Origin: Ectothiorhodospiraceae bacterium
Lineage (GTDB): Bacteria; Pseudomonadota; Gammaproteobacteria; Thiohalomonadales; Thiohalomonadaceae
Length of the DNA: 23,611 nucleotides
Assembly (NCBI GenBank): GCA_007125455.1
Contig: SLDE01000071.1
Span: forward strand, 1-23,611
Reading direction: 5' to 3'
Shown: piece by piece, positions 1 to 6,585 of the stretch
Layout of the letters: each line of letters begins with the position of its first letter
Position numbering within the stretch: position 1 is the stretch's first letter
Program-made: the position numbers and the translations under genes
Notes under the pieces: generated by a model
What the model was told of the DNA's origin: nothing
What the model saw: the letters and a program-made list of their open reading frames with translations, nothing else
Database searches by the model: none

Positions 1-404
1 CTGAACAGGTAGGCCACCGAACCGTCGGTACCCAGGTTGCCGCCACTCTTGCTAAAGGCGTGGCGCACCTCGGCCACGGTGCGGTTGCGATTGTCGGTCA
101 GACACTCCACCATCACCGCCACCCCTGCCGGGCCATAGCCCTCGTAGCGCACCTCTTCGTAGTTGTCCCCATCGGCATCACCGGAGCCGCGCTTAATGGC
201 GCGCTCCACGGTGTCCTTGGTCATGTTCTGTCCCAGCGCCTTGGCCACGGCATCGCGTAGACGCGGATTGCTGGCGGCATCCGGCCCGCCGGTGCGCGCC
301 GCGACGGTGATCTCGCGGATCAGCTTGGTAAAGATCTTGCCGCGCTTGGCATCCTGCGCGGCCTTGCGGTGTTTGATATTGGCCCATTTACTGTGTCCAG
401 CCAT
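1..404 (-). CDS. yebC: YebC/PmpR-family protein, N-terminal part (3' end beyond window)
   Basis: Reading from the ATG at 404 gives MAGHSKWANIKHRKA, the hallmark N-terminus of the YebC/PmpR/TACO1 family. It continues with RGKIFTKLIREI, a GGPD segment, NPRLR and a VERAIKRG segment, all family features. About 134 residues of the usual 240-250 are present; the rest lies off the left edge. Family members are cytoplasmic; they were long called DNA-binding regulators, and some act as translation factors that relieve ribosome stalling. An AGAGG ribosome site sits six bases before the ATG. serB lies 65 bases upstream on the same strand. In many gammaproteobacteria yebC precedes ruvC, which would lie outside this window. 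Confidence 0.95.
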   Translation of the reverse strand, partial: MAGHSKWANIKHRKAAQDAKRGKIFTKLIREITVAARTGGPDAASNPRLRDAVAKALGQNMTKDTVERAIKRGSGDADGDNYEEVRYEGYGPAGVAVMVECLTDNRNRTVAEVRHAFSKSGGNLGTDGSVAYLF

Positions 405-456
405 TGCTTACCTCTTGCTTCGATACTACGGATTGAGCTGGCAACGATTGTAACAC

Positions 457-477
457 TACTCCCTATTCCCTACTCCC
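457..477 (-). repeat. degenerate heptamer repeat at the serB 3' end
   Basis: Three head-to-tail 7-base units read on the minus strand as GGGAGTA, GGGAATA and GGGAGTA. They begin in the last serB codons, contain its TAG stop, and run into the serB-yebC spacer. Similar purine-rich heptamer tracts occur at 6370-6404 and 21100-21135. Confidence 0.6.
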
Positions 478-1312
478 TGGCACCCGGCAGAAAGTGCAAC
501 ACCGCATCCAGCCCGCTGTGATTGAGTACCACATCACTTTGGGCCTGTACTTTGGGTTTGGCACGGTAGGCCACCCCCATGCCAGCGGCGGCCATCATCT
601 TTAGATCGTTGGCCCCATCGCCCATGGCAATGGTCTGGTTGGCTTCCAGGCCCAGCTCTTCGCACAGCTCACGCAAAAAGACCGCCTTGGCCTGGGCATC
701 GATGATGTCACCCACCACCTTGCCGGTCAGGCACCCCCCCTCGATCTCCAGCAGGTTGGCACGGGTGTAGTCCAGGCCCAGTTGCTGTTTGAGGCGTTCG
801 GTGAAGAAGGTAAAACCACCGGAGACCAAGGCAAAACGCATCTGGCGCTGTTTGAGCCCGGCCAACAAGGCCTCGGCCCCAGGGTTGGGGGAGAGGCGCT
901 CATCGAACACCTGGGCCAGCACCGCCTCGTCCAGCCCCTTGAGGGTGGCCACCCGCTGGGTCAGCGAGGCGGCAAAGTCCAGCTCGCCGCGCATTGCCGC
1001 CTCGGTGATCGCCGCCACCTGGGGTTTGACCCCGGCAAAGTCGGCGATCTCGTCCACACACTCGATATTGATCAGGGTGGAGTCCATGTCGCTGATCACC
1101 AGCCTGGCCCCCTCGGCATCGAAGCGCTCCGGTACCGGATTGAGGTCGAAGGGCAGCGCGGCACGTAGCCCCGGCAGGCTATCGGCGCTGGCCGGGCGGT
1201 GGTGGTGCAAACGGCAAAAACCCTCACAGGGCTCCAGTTCACCGGGGATCTCGGCGGTAATACGGTCGATGTCACTGCGGGCGGGCTGAGGATGGTGGAT
1301 AATGGTCAACAT
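470..1312 (-). CDS. serB: phosphoserine phosphatase SerB
   Basis: A 280-aa HAD-superfamily enzyme that hydrolyses O-phosphoserine to serine, the last step of serine biosynthesis, in the cytoplasm. Visible motifs are LVISDMDSTLINIE, with nucleophile Asp75 and acid/base Asp77; LVSGGFT (motif II Ser); and GDGANDLKM near the C-terminus (motif IV metal ligands). The region after the nucleophile (ECVDEIADFAG) is typical of SerB. The N-terminal ~65 residues are shorter than the ACT-like region of some SerBs, as in many gammaproteobacterial forms. The start is the ATG at 1312, with only a weak GAG before it. A perfect TATAAT ends six bases upstream, so the message may be leaderless. The stop lies inside a heptamer repeat. 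Confidence 0.95.
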   Translation of the reverse strand: MLTIIHHPQPARSDIDRITAEIPGELEPCEGFCRLHHHRPASADSLPGLRAALPFDLNPVPERFDAEGARLVISDMDSTLINIECVDEIADFAGVKPQVAAITEAAMRGELDFAASLTQRVATLKGLDEAVLAQVFDERLSPNPGAEALLAGLKQRQMRFALVSGGFTFFTERLKQQLGLDYTRANLLEIEGGCLTGKVVGDIIDAQAKAVFLRELCEELGLEANQTIAMGDGANDLKMMAAAGMGVAYRAKPKVQAQSDVVLNHSGLDAVLHFLPGARE

Positions 1313-1318
1313 GGCTCG

Positions 1319-1324
1319 ATTATA
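1319..1324 (-). promoter_or_regulatory. candidate serB -10 box (TATAAT)
   Basis: An exact TATAAT on the minus strand ends six bases before the serB ATG. The sequence 17 bases further upstream (around ACTCTA) is a poor -35. If used, transcription would begin at or next to the ATG, giving a leaderless message. Confidence 0.4.
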
Positions 1325-1426
1325 CGCTTGAAAATGGATGCTAGAGTCTAGCCTGATGGTCGTCGCAGTACCACAAGCAACTCACATCGCCCTTGCTCCA
1401 CCACGGGAGTTGACGACGATACTCCC

Positions 1427-1546
1427 ATGAGAGATATCGCCAAAAGGGCATTGCGGGATGTCTGGCAACGCCCTGGGAGTGAGAATACCAGGGAACCACT
1501 GGAAGCGCGGTACAAGTGCAAAAGCGTCCCTTGTCCATCAAGATGA
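1427..1546 (+). pseudogene. probable remnant of a HigB-type mRNA interferase toxin
   Basis: A 39-codon plus-strand frame starts MRDIAKRALRDVWQRP and continues to EPLEARYK before ending at TGA. The spacing of MR-I-K--LR--W-R-P and -PL-A-Y resembles the N-terminus of PF09907 HigB toxins, which typically read MRVI-K--LREFW-RHPDAE--L-AWY. After the Tyr-Lys the similarity fades, and the conserved C-terminal half (N-R-VFNI, YRL) is absent in all frames of the spacer. No HigA-like antitoxin follows. This is motif recognition by eye over about 30 residues, so a chance match cannot be excluded. Any real gene here would be dead. Confidence 0.35.
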
Positions 1547-1643
1547 TTCGCGGGCTCTGGCAGGGCTTGCCCCCCTTGGAAAGCCTTATCGGCAAAGATG
1601 ACCCAAGCCACCGTCGCGGTGTCTGAACAGGTCGACTGGCTAT

Positions 1644-2471
1644 TTAGCCCTCCACCTCCAACTCATAACCGGTGTACTTGCGGATATTGATCACCCCGCT
1701 GTCGAGGATCAGGTACTGGCCCTTGATCCCCACCAGGGTGCCAGTGACTTCAGGGGTCTTGTCCAGATTGTGGGCGGTGATCTTCTGCGGCCACTGGCGT
1801 ACCGGGTAGTTGAGGCCGAGCACCTCGGCCTCGGGCAGGGCCTGCAGCGCATCCTCGCCAAACTGGCTGCGAAAGGCGGCCAATTCCTCGGCGCAATCGG
1901 CCATGAGCTTATCTCGCGCGGCAGCAAGATCCATCGGCTCACCATCCCCCTTGAGCATCTTGCGCCAGTCGGTACGATCGGCCACATGAGCCTTGCAGAT
2001 CTGCTCGATCAACCCGGAGTGGTAACGGCTTTGCACGCGAAAGATCGGCAGCGCCTGGGTCGCGCCCTGGTCCATCCAGCGGGTGGGCACCTGGGTGTGG
2101 CGGGTGATCCCCACCTTGAGCCCCGAGGTATTGGCCAGGTAGACAAAGTGCGGCTGCATGCAGTTGGCCTCACCCCACGCCGGCTCACGACAGGTGCCGG
2201 CGGCGTAGTGGCAGGTCTCCGGCTTCATGATACACAGATCGCAACTGGCCAGCCGCTGGGAGCAGGGGTAGCAATGGCCCTGGCTATAGCTCTTTTTGGT
2301 CTTGCGCCCACAGGCAGTGCAGTGGATCTGGCCGGTATGCTGTAGTCGGATCGCCTGGCCCAGCAACGGATTGAGCGCCAGGCGCTGCTCGCCCACGGGC
2401 AGGGTGTATTGCACCTCCACACCAGCCTGAGCCTGAGTCTGCATCTTATCCAGGTTACCGATTAAACCCAT
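1644..2471 (-). CDS. DUF2797 family protein with a cysteine-rich N-terminal half
   Basis: A 275-aa cytoplasmic protein of unknown function that matches the DUF2797 family as I know it. Residues 51-104 carry nine cysteines, including pairs C51-x2-C54, C67-x2-C70 and C77-x2-C80, a likely zinc-binding region. Residues 108-124 read HFVYLANTSGLKVGITR. This resembles the strand-strand-Arg core of GIY-YIG nucleases, with a possible catalytic Glu at 156 (LIEQ). The nuclease link is my inference. The chosen start (MGLIGNLDKM) has a GGAGAGAGAG ribosome site directly before it. A GTG-type start 32 codons upstream would add residues of no family character and run across the promoter region. The gene diverges from the pentapeptide gene over a 76-base spacer. 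Confidence 0.8.
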   Translation of the reverse strand: MGLIGNLDKMQTQAQAGVEVQYTLPVGEQRLALNPLLGQAIRLQHTGQIHCTACGRKTKKSYSQGHCYPCSQRLASCDLCIMKPETCHYAAGTCREPAWGEANCMQPHFVYLANTSGLKVGITRHTQVPTRWMDQGATQALPIFRVQSRYHSGLIEQICKAHVADRTDWRKMLKGDGEPMDLAAARDKLMADCAEELAAFRSQFGEDALQALPEAEVLGLNYPVRQWPQKITAHNLDKTPEVTGTLVGIKGQYLILDSGVINIRKYTGYELEVEG

Positions 2472-2547
2472 CTCTCTCTCCGTGGTCAAAAGTGTGTAGT
2501 ATACGCCATACAGTCTCGGCCACCCGAATTCAGGACGGAAAACAACG
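2472..2547. promoter_or_regulatory. divergent promoter spacer
   Basis: A 76-base AT-richer spacer separates two divergent genes. It contains the self-complementary GTATAC at about 2499-2504. On the minus strand this gives a TATACT -10-like hexamer for the DUF2797 gene. No clear -35 is visible, and the boundaries of either promoter are uncertain. Confidence 0.35.
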
Positions 2548-3312
2548 ATGAAAAAGTGTGTGACCAAGCCCTCGCTGCTATTGCTCGCCCTCCCCCTGTT
2601 GCTGGGGCTGAGCCAAACCCTTCAGGCCCGCTGTGACGACCCACCCGCCCCGCGGGTCAACTGGAGCCACTGCGACAAGCAGGGGGTCGATCTCAGTGGT
2701 GCCGATCTCAGCGGCGCGATGATGCGCAACACCCGTCTCGACGGTGCCAACCTCGAAGGGGCGCTGCTGACCGGGGCCGATCTCTCCTTCGCCAACCTGG
2801 AGGGGGCAAGGCTCGCCGGGCTGCGTATGGCCGATGCTCGCCTGCTAAACGCCAAACTCAACGATGCGGATCTCAGCGGCAGCCTGCTGAATGGCAGTAG
2901 CTTCAACCGTGCCGAACTGCGCGAAGCGGATCTGAGCGGTGCCAGCCTGCGCGAAACCAACTTTTACCAGGCCAGGCTGGATGGGGCCAACCTGGAGGGT
3001 GCCCTGCTGCAAAAGGCCGAGATGCGCCAAGTGGTGCTGGACGGGGCCAATCTGGCCGATGCCCAAATGGACGAGATCGATCTGCGCCAGGCCTCCCTGG
3101 AGGGGGCCAACCTGCGCGGGGCGCAACTGTTTCGGGCCAACCTGGAGGGCAGCAAACTGCACTTTGCCGACCTGCGCGAAACCAACCTGCAGCGGGCCAC
3201 CCTGGTAAACGCCGATCTGTTTCAGACCCGCTTTGAGGGCAGCACCCTGGGTGGGGCCAGTTGGGTGGATAGACGCCGCTGCCGGATGAGCTCGGGAGAT
3301 ACCTGTGAATAG
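2548..3312 (+). CDS. secreted pentapeptide-repeat protein
   Basis: A 254-aa protein with a Sec signal peptide (MKKCVTKP, a Leu-rich core, cleavage likely after LQA at residue 27). The mature part is then almost all pentapeptide repeats of the A(D/N)LxG type, residues ~47-235, predicted to form a right-handed four-sided beta coil in the periplasm or outside. The coil is bracketed by two cysteine pairs: C29/C42 (RC-x11-HC, including VNWSHC) and C245/C253 at the end. The anchored protein at 3857-4717 has the same layout, so the two are paralogues. Function is unknown; some cytoplasmic pentapeptide proteins mimic DNA against gyrase, but secretion argues against that here. Its last eight bases overlap the next gene, implying co-translation. 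Confidence 0.85.
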   Translation: MKKCVTKPSLLLLALPLLLGLSQTLQARCDDPPAPRVNWSHCDKQGVDLSGADLSGAMMRNTRLDGANLEGALLTGADLSFANLEGARLAGLRMADARLLNAKLNDADLSGSLLNGSSFNRAELREADLSGASLRETNFYQARLDGANLEGALLQKAEMRQVVLDGANLADAQMDEIDLRQASLEGANLRGAQLFRANLEGSKLHFADLRETNLQRATLVNADLFQTRFEGSTLGGASWVDRRRCRMSSGDTCE

Positions 3313-3856
3313 CGAAGCGCGGGGACAACTGCTGGAACTGGCCTGGCAGAGCATCCGCCACGCCGTAGAGCAGGCGAGCCCCTTGCCGCTGCGCAGCGAG
3401 GACTGCCCAGCGACGCTACGCGAGGACGGGGCCTGTTTTGTCACCCTGCGTCGTGGCGGCGAGCTGCGTGGTTGCATCGGTTCACTACAGGCCCACCGGC
3501 CACTCTGCCAGGATGTGGTCCACAATGCCTACGCCGCCGCCCTTGAGGATCCGCGCTTTATGCCACTGCGGGCCGAGGAATTAGACGGACTGGAACTGCA
3601 TATTTCCCTGCTCGGCCCCAGCGAGCCACTGGAAGTGGCCAACGAGGCGGCATTGTTAAAGGCCCTGCGTCCTGGTGTAGACGGTCTGATCCTGGAGGAT
3701 GGCCCACACCGTGCCACCTTCCTGCCGTCGGTATGGGAGCAACTGCCAGAGCCGGTGCAGTTTCTGCAGCAACTCAAACGCAAGGCGGGACTGCCGCCAA
3801 ACCACTGGTCCGACACCCTGCGTTTTGCCCGCTATCAATGCGAGAGTATTGAATAA
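3305..3856 (+). CDS. amrA: AMMECR1-domain protein (AmmeMemoRadiSam system protein A)
   Basis: A 183-aa protein covering a complete AMMECR1 domain. It has the family signature LRGCIGSL (residues 54-61), upstream CFVTLRR, downstream NAYAAALEDPRF, LELHISLL and a C-terminal TFLPSVWEQLPEP segment. Biochemical function is not established; in many genomes it sits with a Memo-like protein and a radical SAM enzyme, neither of which is in this window. The start is GTG at 3305, with GGGAGAT just upstream and an eight-base overlap (GTGAATAG) with the pentapeptide gene. The stop TAA directly abuts the stop of the convergent gene on the other strand, leaving no spacer. Confidence 0.9.
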   Translation: MNSEARGQLLELAWQSIRHAVEQASPLPLRSEDCPATLREDGACFVTLRRGGELRGCIGSLQAHRPLCQDVVHNAYAAALEDPRFMPLRAEELDGLELHISLLGPSEPLEVANEAALLKALRPGVDGLILEDGPHRATFLPSVWEQLPEPVQFLQQLKRKAGLPPNHWSDTLRFARYQCESIE

Positions 3857-4717
3857 CTACTGCGCCCTCCCCAGAATGCAGCGCCCCACCGACTCGGGCA
3901 TACAAACAAACTCCTCCTCATCCCCCCAAACGGCGTAACCCAGACGCGCCCCTTCCAGATTGGCCCCGCGCAACTCGGCAAGGCTTAGATTCGCATAGCG
4001 CAGATCGGCCCCTTGCAGATTGGCCCCCTGCAGATCGGCGCGGCGCAGATTGGCCCCGGTAAGGTCCGCCCCCACCAGACGTGCGCCACGCATCCGTGCC
4101 AGGCTCAGATCGGCATAGGCCAGATCCGCCGCCTCCAGATTGGCAGAACGAAAGGTGGAGTTACCCATTTGGGTATTGCGCAGATTCGCCCCGCGCAGAT
4201 CCTGGTTATCCAACTGGCTGCCCTGTAACAGGCAATTGCTCCAGTTCACCCCAGGTGCCGCGGCGGCATCGCATTGCGGGGCATCGGGCGACATCGCCAC
4301 TGGCAAAAAGATCGCCAGCAGGATCACCCCCAGCCCCAGCAACGCCGCCGAGCCATAGACCAGCTTGCGGTTAAACGGGCTGCCCACATCGTGCTGATAA
4401 TGTTCCTGGGGCAGCAACTCGTCCTCGCCCTCGCCGCCCCGCTCACTGAACAGCGCGGGATGCTCCGCCACCCAACGACGGGTCGCCGTCAGTCGCGCGC
4501 GCAGGTGCTCCGGCAGGGCGGCCATCCCCTCCAGCTTGTCCGGCTGTACCTCGGCGATCTGTGCCACACGGTACCAGCGTTGTCCGTCCAGGCTGATCTC
4601 ATCCTCCGCCTGCAGGCGGCGCAGCAACAGATAGCGGGCGATCTGAATCGCGGGGAACGGCCCGATCGTTTCGCCGTACTGGCGCAAATACCACTTATCC
4701 TGCTCGGCACCATGCAT
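3857..4717 (-). CDS. membrane-anchored pentapeptide-repeat protein with GYF_2-like N-terminal domain
   Basis: A 286-aa protein. Residues ~8-58 (WYLRQYGETIGPF ... ISLDGQRWYRVAQI) match the GYF_2 pattern of a WY start, G-x2-GPF, then DGxxW. A linker and one membrane helix (~119-141) follow, then a periplasmic pentapeptide coil at ~165-262. Cysteines C149/C162 (including VNWSNC) and C272/C280 bracket the coil exactly as in the secreted paralogue at 2548-3312. The predicted topology is cytoplasmic head, single pass, periplasmic coil. The start chosen is ATG 4717, with AGGAGAG ten bases upstream; ATG 4756 or GTG 4825 would add residues without family character. A role in envelope or polar protein assembly is possible, but nothing in the sequence proves it. 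Confidence 0.75.
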   Translation of the reverse strand: MHGAEQDKWYLRQYGETIGPFPAIQIARYLLLRRLQAEDEISLDGQRWYRVAQIAEVQPDKLEGMAALPEHLRARLTATRRWVAEHPALFSERGGEGEDELLPQEHYQHDVGSPFNRKLVYGSAALLGLGVILLAIFLPVAMSPDAPQCDAAAAPGVNWSNCLLQGSQLDNQDLRGANLRNTQMGNSTFRSANLEAADLAYADLSLARMRGARLVGADLTGANLRRADLQGANLQGADLRYANLSLAELRGANLEGARLGYAVWGDEEEFVCMPESVGRCILGRAQ

Positions 4718-4764
4718 GTGGTCGGTACTCTCCTGTAGTATGCTTGAGACAGTCATCCGCGTGT

Positions 4765-4780
4765 CGACCCCATGGGGTCG
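4765..4780. promoter_or_regulatory. 16-bp perfect palindrome in a divergent spacer
   Basis: CGACCCCATGGGGTCG is a perfect 16-base palindrome between the start of the GYF_2/pentapeptide gene and the fliK-like gene. Its position suits an operator, but by chance alone a 16-base palindrome could occur somewhere in a window this size. Confidence 0.3.
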
Positions 4781-4825
4781 GCCCGGCGCGGCGGCCAACA
4801 CCATTATGCCACGGTCGATCACCAC

Positions 4826-5992
4826 GTGCAGATTAACGCCTTCAACATGCTGCCCCCCTTGCGCCTGGAGCTCCCCGCCCGGGAGGCACTGCCCATGCCG
4901 CTACGTGAGGGACAGACCCTGACCGCTACGGTGCAACAGAGTCGCAGCGATGGCAACCTGAGCCTGGAGGTCAACGGGCGACTGCTGGAGGTGCGCAGTA
5001 ACCTGCGTCTGCTCCAGGGCATGACCCTGCTGCTGCGGGTAGAGAAGGAAAGCGGTCAGCTACTGCTGCGCCTGGATCCCCAACAATCGCAACAACTCTC
5101 CCAGGATCAGGCCTGGCGTCAGCTACTCCCCCGCCAGGACTCACTACGCCCACTCTTCCAGCAGCTCCAGCAAAGTGGCTTCAAACCACTGGAAGTGGCG
5201 GCCGAGGCACAATCGGCCAGGGGCACGAGCCAGACGGGCCAACAACCACCGCTCAACCAGGCGATCAACCAACTGCTCTCGCTATTGCCCAAGCTGCAAC
5301 AACTGACCCAGGCCCAGGGGCTGCAACAGGCCATCGCCCACTCCGGACTCTTTCTGGAAAGCCAACTACTACGCGGGGGCGAGCCTGGCCGCCAGGACGG
5401 CGACGTAAAAAACATCCTGCTGCGCCTGGCCCAGTTGATCCGCCAGCAATTGGGCGACAACAGCCAACAGCAGAATCGACAAGGCACCGGCCAACGCCAG
5501 GCCGCGCTGCAACTGGAACAGTTGCAGACCCTGCTGCGACAGAGCGAATCCTCCATCGCCCGTATCCAGCTCAACCAACTCAATACCCTGGCCAGCCAGC
5601 AGCGCAGCGATGAGCGCACCCTGCACCTGGAACTGCCCATCTTCACCCAGGCAGACAAAGAGGCCGAGGTGATCCGCCTACAAATCCGCCGTCAGCGACG
5701 CGGCAGCGGAGCCGAAGAGCCCATCTGGTCAGTCAGACTGCAACTGGAGCCCACCGACTACGGACGCATCGACGCCATCGTCAGCCTGATCGCCGGCAAG
5801 GTCTCGTGCAGCTTCTGGTGCAGCGAAGAGCAGACTGCGGCACTGTTTCGCGACCACCTCGAACAACTCAGCGAACGCATGGAAGAACAAGGGCTACAAC
5901 CGGGCCGCTACCAGGCCCTCCACGGCAGCGCGCCCGAAACGCCAGACGCCACCTCCCCGACCGGCTACGGACTGATCGACATCCAGGCATAA
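4826..5992 (+). CDS. FliK-like flagellar hook-length control domain protein
   Basis: About 388 aa, Gln/Leu-rich, with a C-terminal Flg_hook-type domain (residues ~270-370). That part holds HLELPIF, VIRLQIRRQ, WSVRLQLE, YGRIDAIVSLI and a helical LFRDHLEQLSERMEEQGLQPG ending. The N-terminal part carries an S1-like beta stretch (LREGQTLTATVQQ ... LEVRSN), then long Gln-rich helices. FliK-family proteins measure hook length and bind the FlhB C-terminal domain to switch export substrate. This one is paired with a separate FlhB-C-like protein one base downstream, like Bacillus ylqG-ylqH, so it may be a second, FhlB-specific member. None of the possible starts (ATG 4772 within a palindrome, GTG 4826, ATG 4847) has a good ribosome site. 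I chose 4826, which leaves the palindrome upstream. Confidence 0.8.
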   Translation: MQINAFNMLPPLRLELPAREALPMPLREGQTLTATVQQSRSDGNLSLEVNGRLLEVRSNLRLLQGMTLLLRVEKESGQLLLRLDPQQSQQLSQDQAWRQLLPRQDSLRPLFQQLQQSGFKPLEVAAEAQSARGTSQTGQQPPLNQAINQLLSLLPKLQQLTQAQGLQQAIAHSGLFLESQLLRGGEPGRQDGDVKNILLRLAQLIRQQLGDNSQQQNRQGTGQRQAALQLEQLQTLLRQSESSIARIQLNQLNTLASQQRSDERTLHLELPIFTQADKEAEVIRLQIRRQRRGSGAEEPIWSVRLQLEPTDYGRIDAIVSLIAGKVSCSFWCSEEQTAALFRDHLEQLSERMEEQGLQPGRYQALHGSAPETPDATSPTGYGLIDIQA

Positions 5993-5993
5993 A

Positions 5994-6281
5994 ATGAAAG
6001 ACAAACAACCACCCAAAAGCGCCGTTGCGCTGCACTACGACCGAAAAAATGCGCCGCATATCGCCGCCAAGGGCCACGGCGAACTGGCCGAAGCGATCAT
6101 CGCCCTGGCCGAAGAACACGGTGTACCGCTGCATCAAGACAAGGAACTCAGCGCGCTGCTCTCGCAACTGGAACTGGGGGACGAGATCCCCCGCGAACTC
6201 TACATAGCCGTGGCAGAGGTACTGGCCTTCGCCTACATGCTCACCGGTAAATTCCCCGAAGGCTATCAAGACAAAGGCTAA
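5994..6281 (+). CDS. fhlB: FhlB, stand-alone homologue of the FlhB C-terminal cytoplasmic domain
   Basis: A 95-aa protein. KSAVALHYDRKNAPHIAAKG aligns with the segment just after the NPTH cleavage site of the full FlhB in this window (THYAVALRYD...APIVVAKG). The match continues through EHGVPLHQDKELSALL, DEIPRELYIAVAEVLAFAY and the C-terminal end. It lacks the membrane domain and the autocleavage tetrapeptide, so it corresponds to the released FlhB-C fragment. In other bacteria such proteins can partly replace FlhB-C in substrate switching. It begins one base after the fliK-like stop, so the two are co-transcribed and probably work together. Confidence 0.88.
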   Translation: MKDKQPPKSAVALHYDRKNAPHIAAKGHGELAEAIIALAEEHGVPLHQDKELSALLSQLELGDEIPRELYIAVAEVLAFAYMLTGKFPEGYQDKG

Positions 6282-6369
6282 TCTAGGTTGATTTTGCTAC
6301 CGCGTCGCGACTCATCCACTCGCCCCCTGCATAAGCCTTGTGATCGGTTCAGGGGGAAGGGAGGCAAAA

Positions 6370-6404
6370 GGTGCGGGGTACGAGGTACAAGATACGAGGG
6401 GTGG
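6370..6404 (+). repeat. degenerate heptamer repeat
   Basis: Five consecutive 7-base units read GGTGCGG, GGTACGA, GGTACAA, GATACGA and GGGGTGG. The period is exact although the units are diverged. It resembles the tracts at 457-477 and 21100-21135 in period and purine bias. Confidence 0.6.
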
Positions 6405-6430
6405 TGTGCGCTGCGCGCACGGTCTTTGAT

Positions 6431-6585
6431 CTAACAGGCTGTTGTTGTCTACTCATGCGGCGCGATAGGGCGTTACAAAGCCCATCCATGGGCTTTGCCC
6501 TGACGGGCCAGCCCTTCGGGCTGTTCCCAATTGCTCGTAAGCAAGTGGGTAAAATCGGGCTCAAAATGCGCATTTACTCCTTGTA
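6431..6585 (+). repeat. dispersed repeat copy 1, with internal insertion and one end lost
   Basis: Bases 6431-6479 match the reverse complement of 16378-16426 at about 46 of 49 positions, beginning CTAACAGGCTGTTGTTGTC. Bases 6558-6585 match the reverse complement of 16348-16375 at all but one position. Between the two blocks copy 1 carries about 75 extra bases folded into hairpins. The second inverted end seen in the other copy is not found here, so this copy is truncated or rearranged. The outer end is the one with the 19-base terminal motif (one mismatch). Confidence 0.75.
6476..6549 (+). other. three consecutive strong hairpins
   Basis: Hairpin 1 (6476-6497) is CAAAGCCCA / TGGGCTTTG with a TCCA loop. 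Hairpin 2 (6509-6523) is CAGCCC / GGGCTG with a TTC loop. Hairpin 3 (6526-6549) is CCCA-a-TTGCT / AGCAA-g-TGGG with a CGTA loop and one mismatch. They fill the part of repeat copy 1 that copy 2 lacks. They could fold as a structured RNA or be repeat-derived; no promoter or terminator defines a transcript. Confidence 0.55.

Larger units (their letters stand above)
1313..1643. other. 331-base gap without an intact gene
   Basis: This spacer lies between serB and the DUF2797 gene. It holds the serB -10 element, a perfect 13-base palindromic site at 1340-1352 (GCTAGA-g-TCTAGC) and a probable toxin-gene remnant at 1427-1546. Two overlapping minus-strand reading frames of 84 and 87 codons run through it, but neither resembles a protein I know and neither has a convincing start. 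I see no terminator with a T-run. Confidence 0.5.

Noticed and set aside
1445..1474. 10-bp inverted repeat considered as a terminator
   Set aside because: It has one mismatch, no T-run on either side, and lies inside the toxin remnant frame.
1341..1611. two overlapping minus-strand frames of 84 and 87 codons
   Set aside because: No family resemblance, no ribosome site, and they compete with each other and with the better-supported toxin remnant.
2690..3250. regularly spaced DNA repeats considered as a CRISPR array
   Set aside because: The 15-base periodicity is in frame and encodes pentapeptide repeats; there are no identical repeats with unique spacers.
2845..3525. 226-codon minus-strand frame with apparent repeats
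   Set aside because: Its repeats are simply the complement of the pentapeptide repeats on the plus strand.
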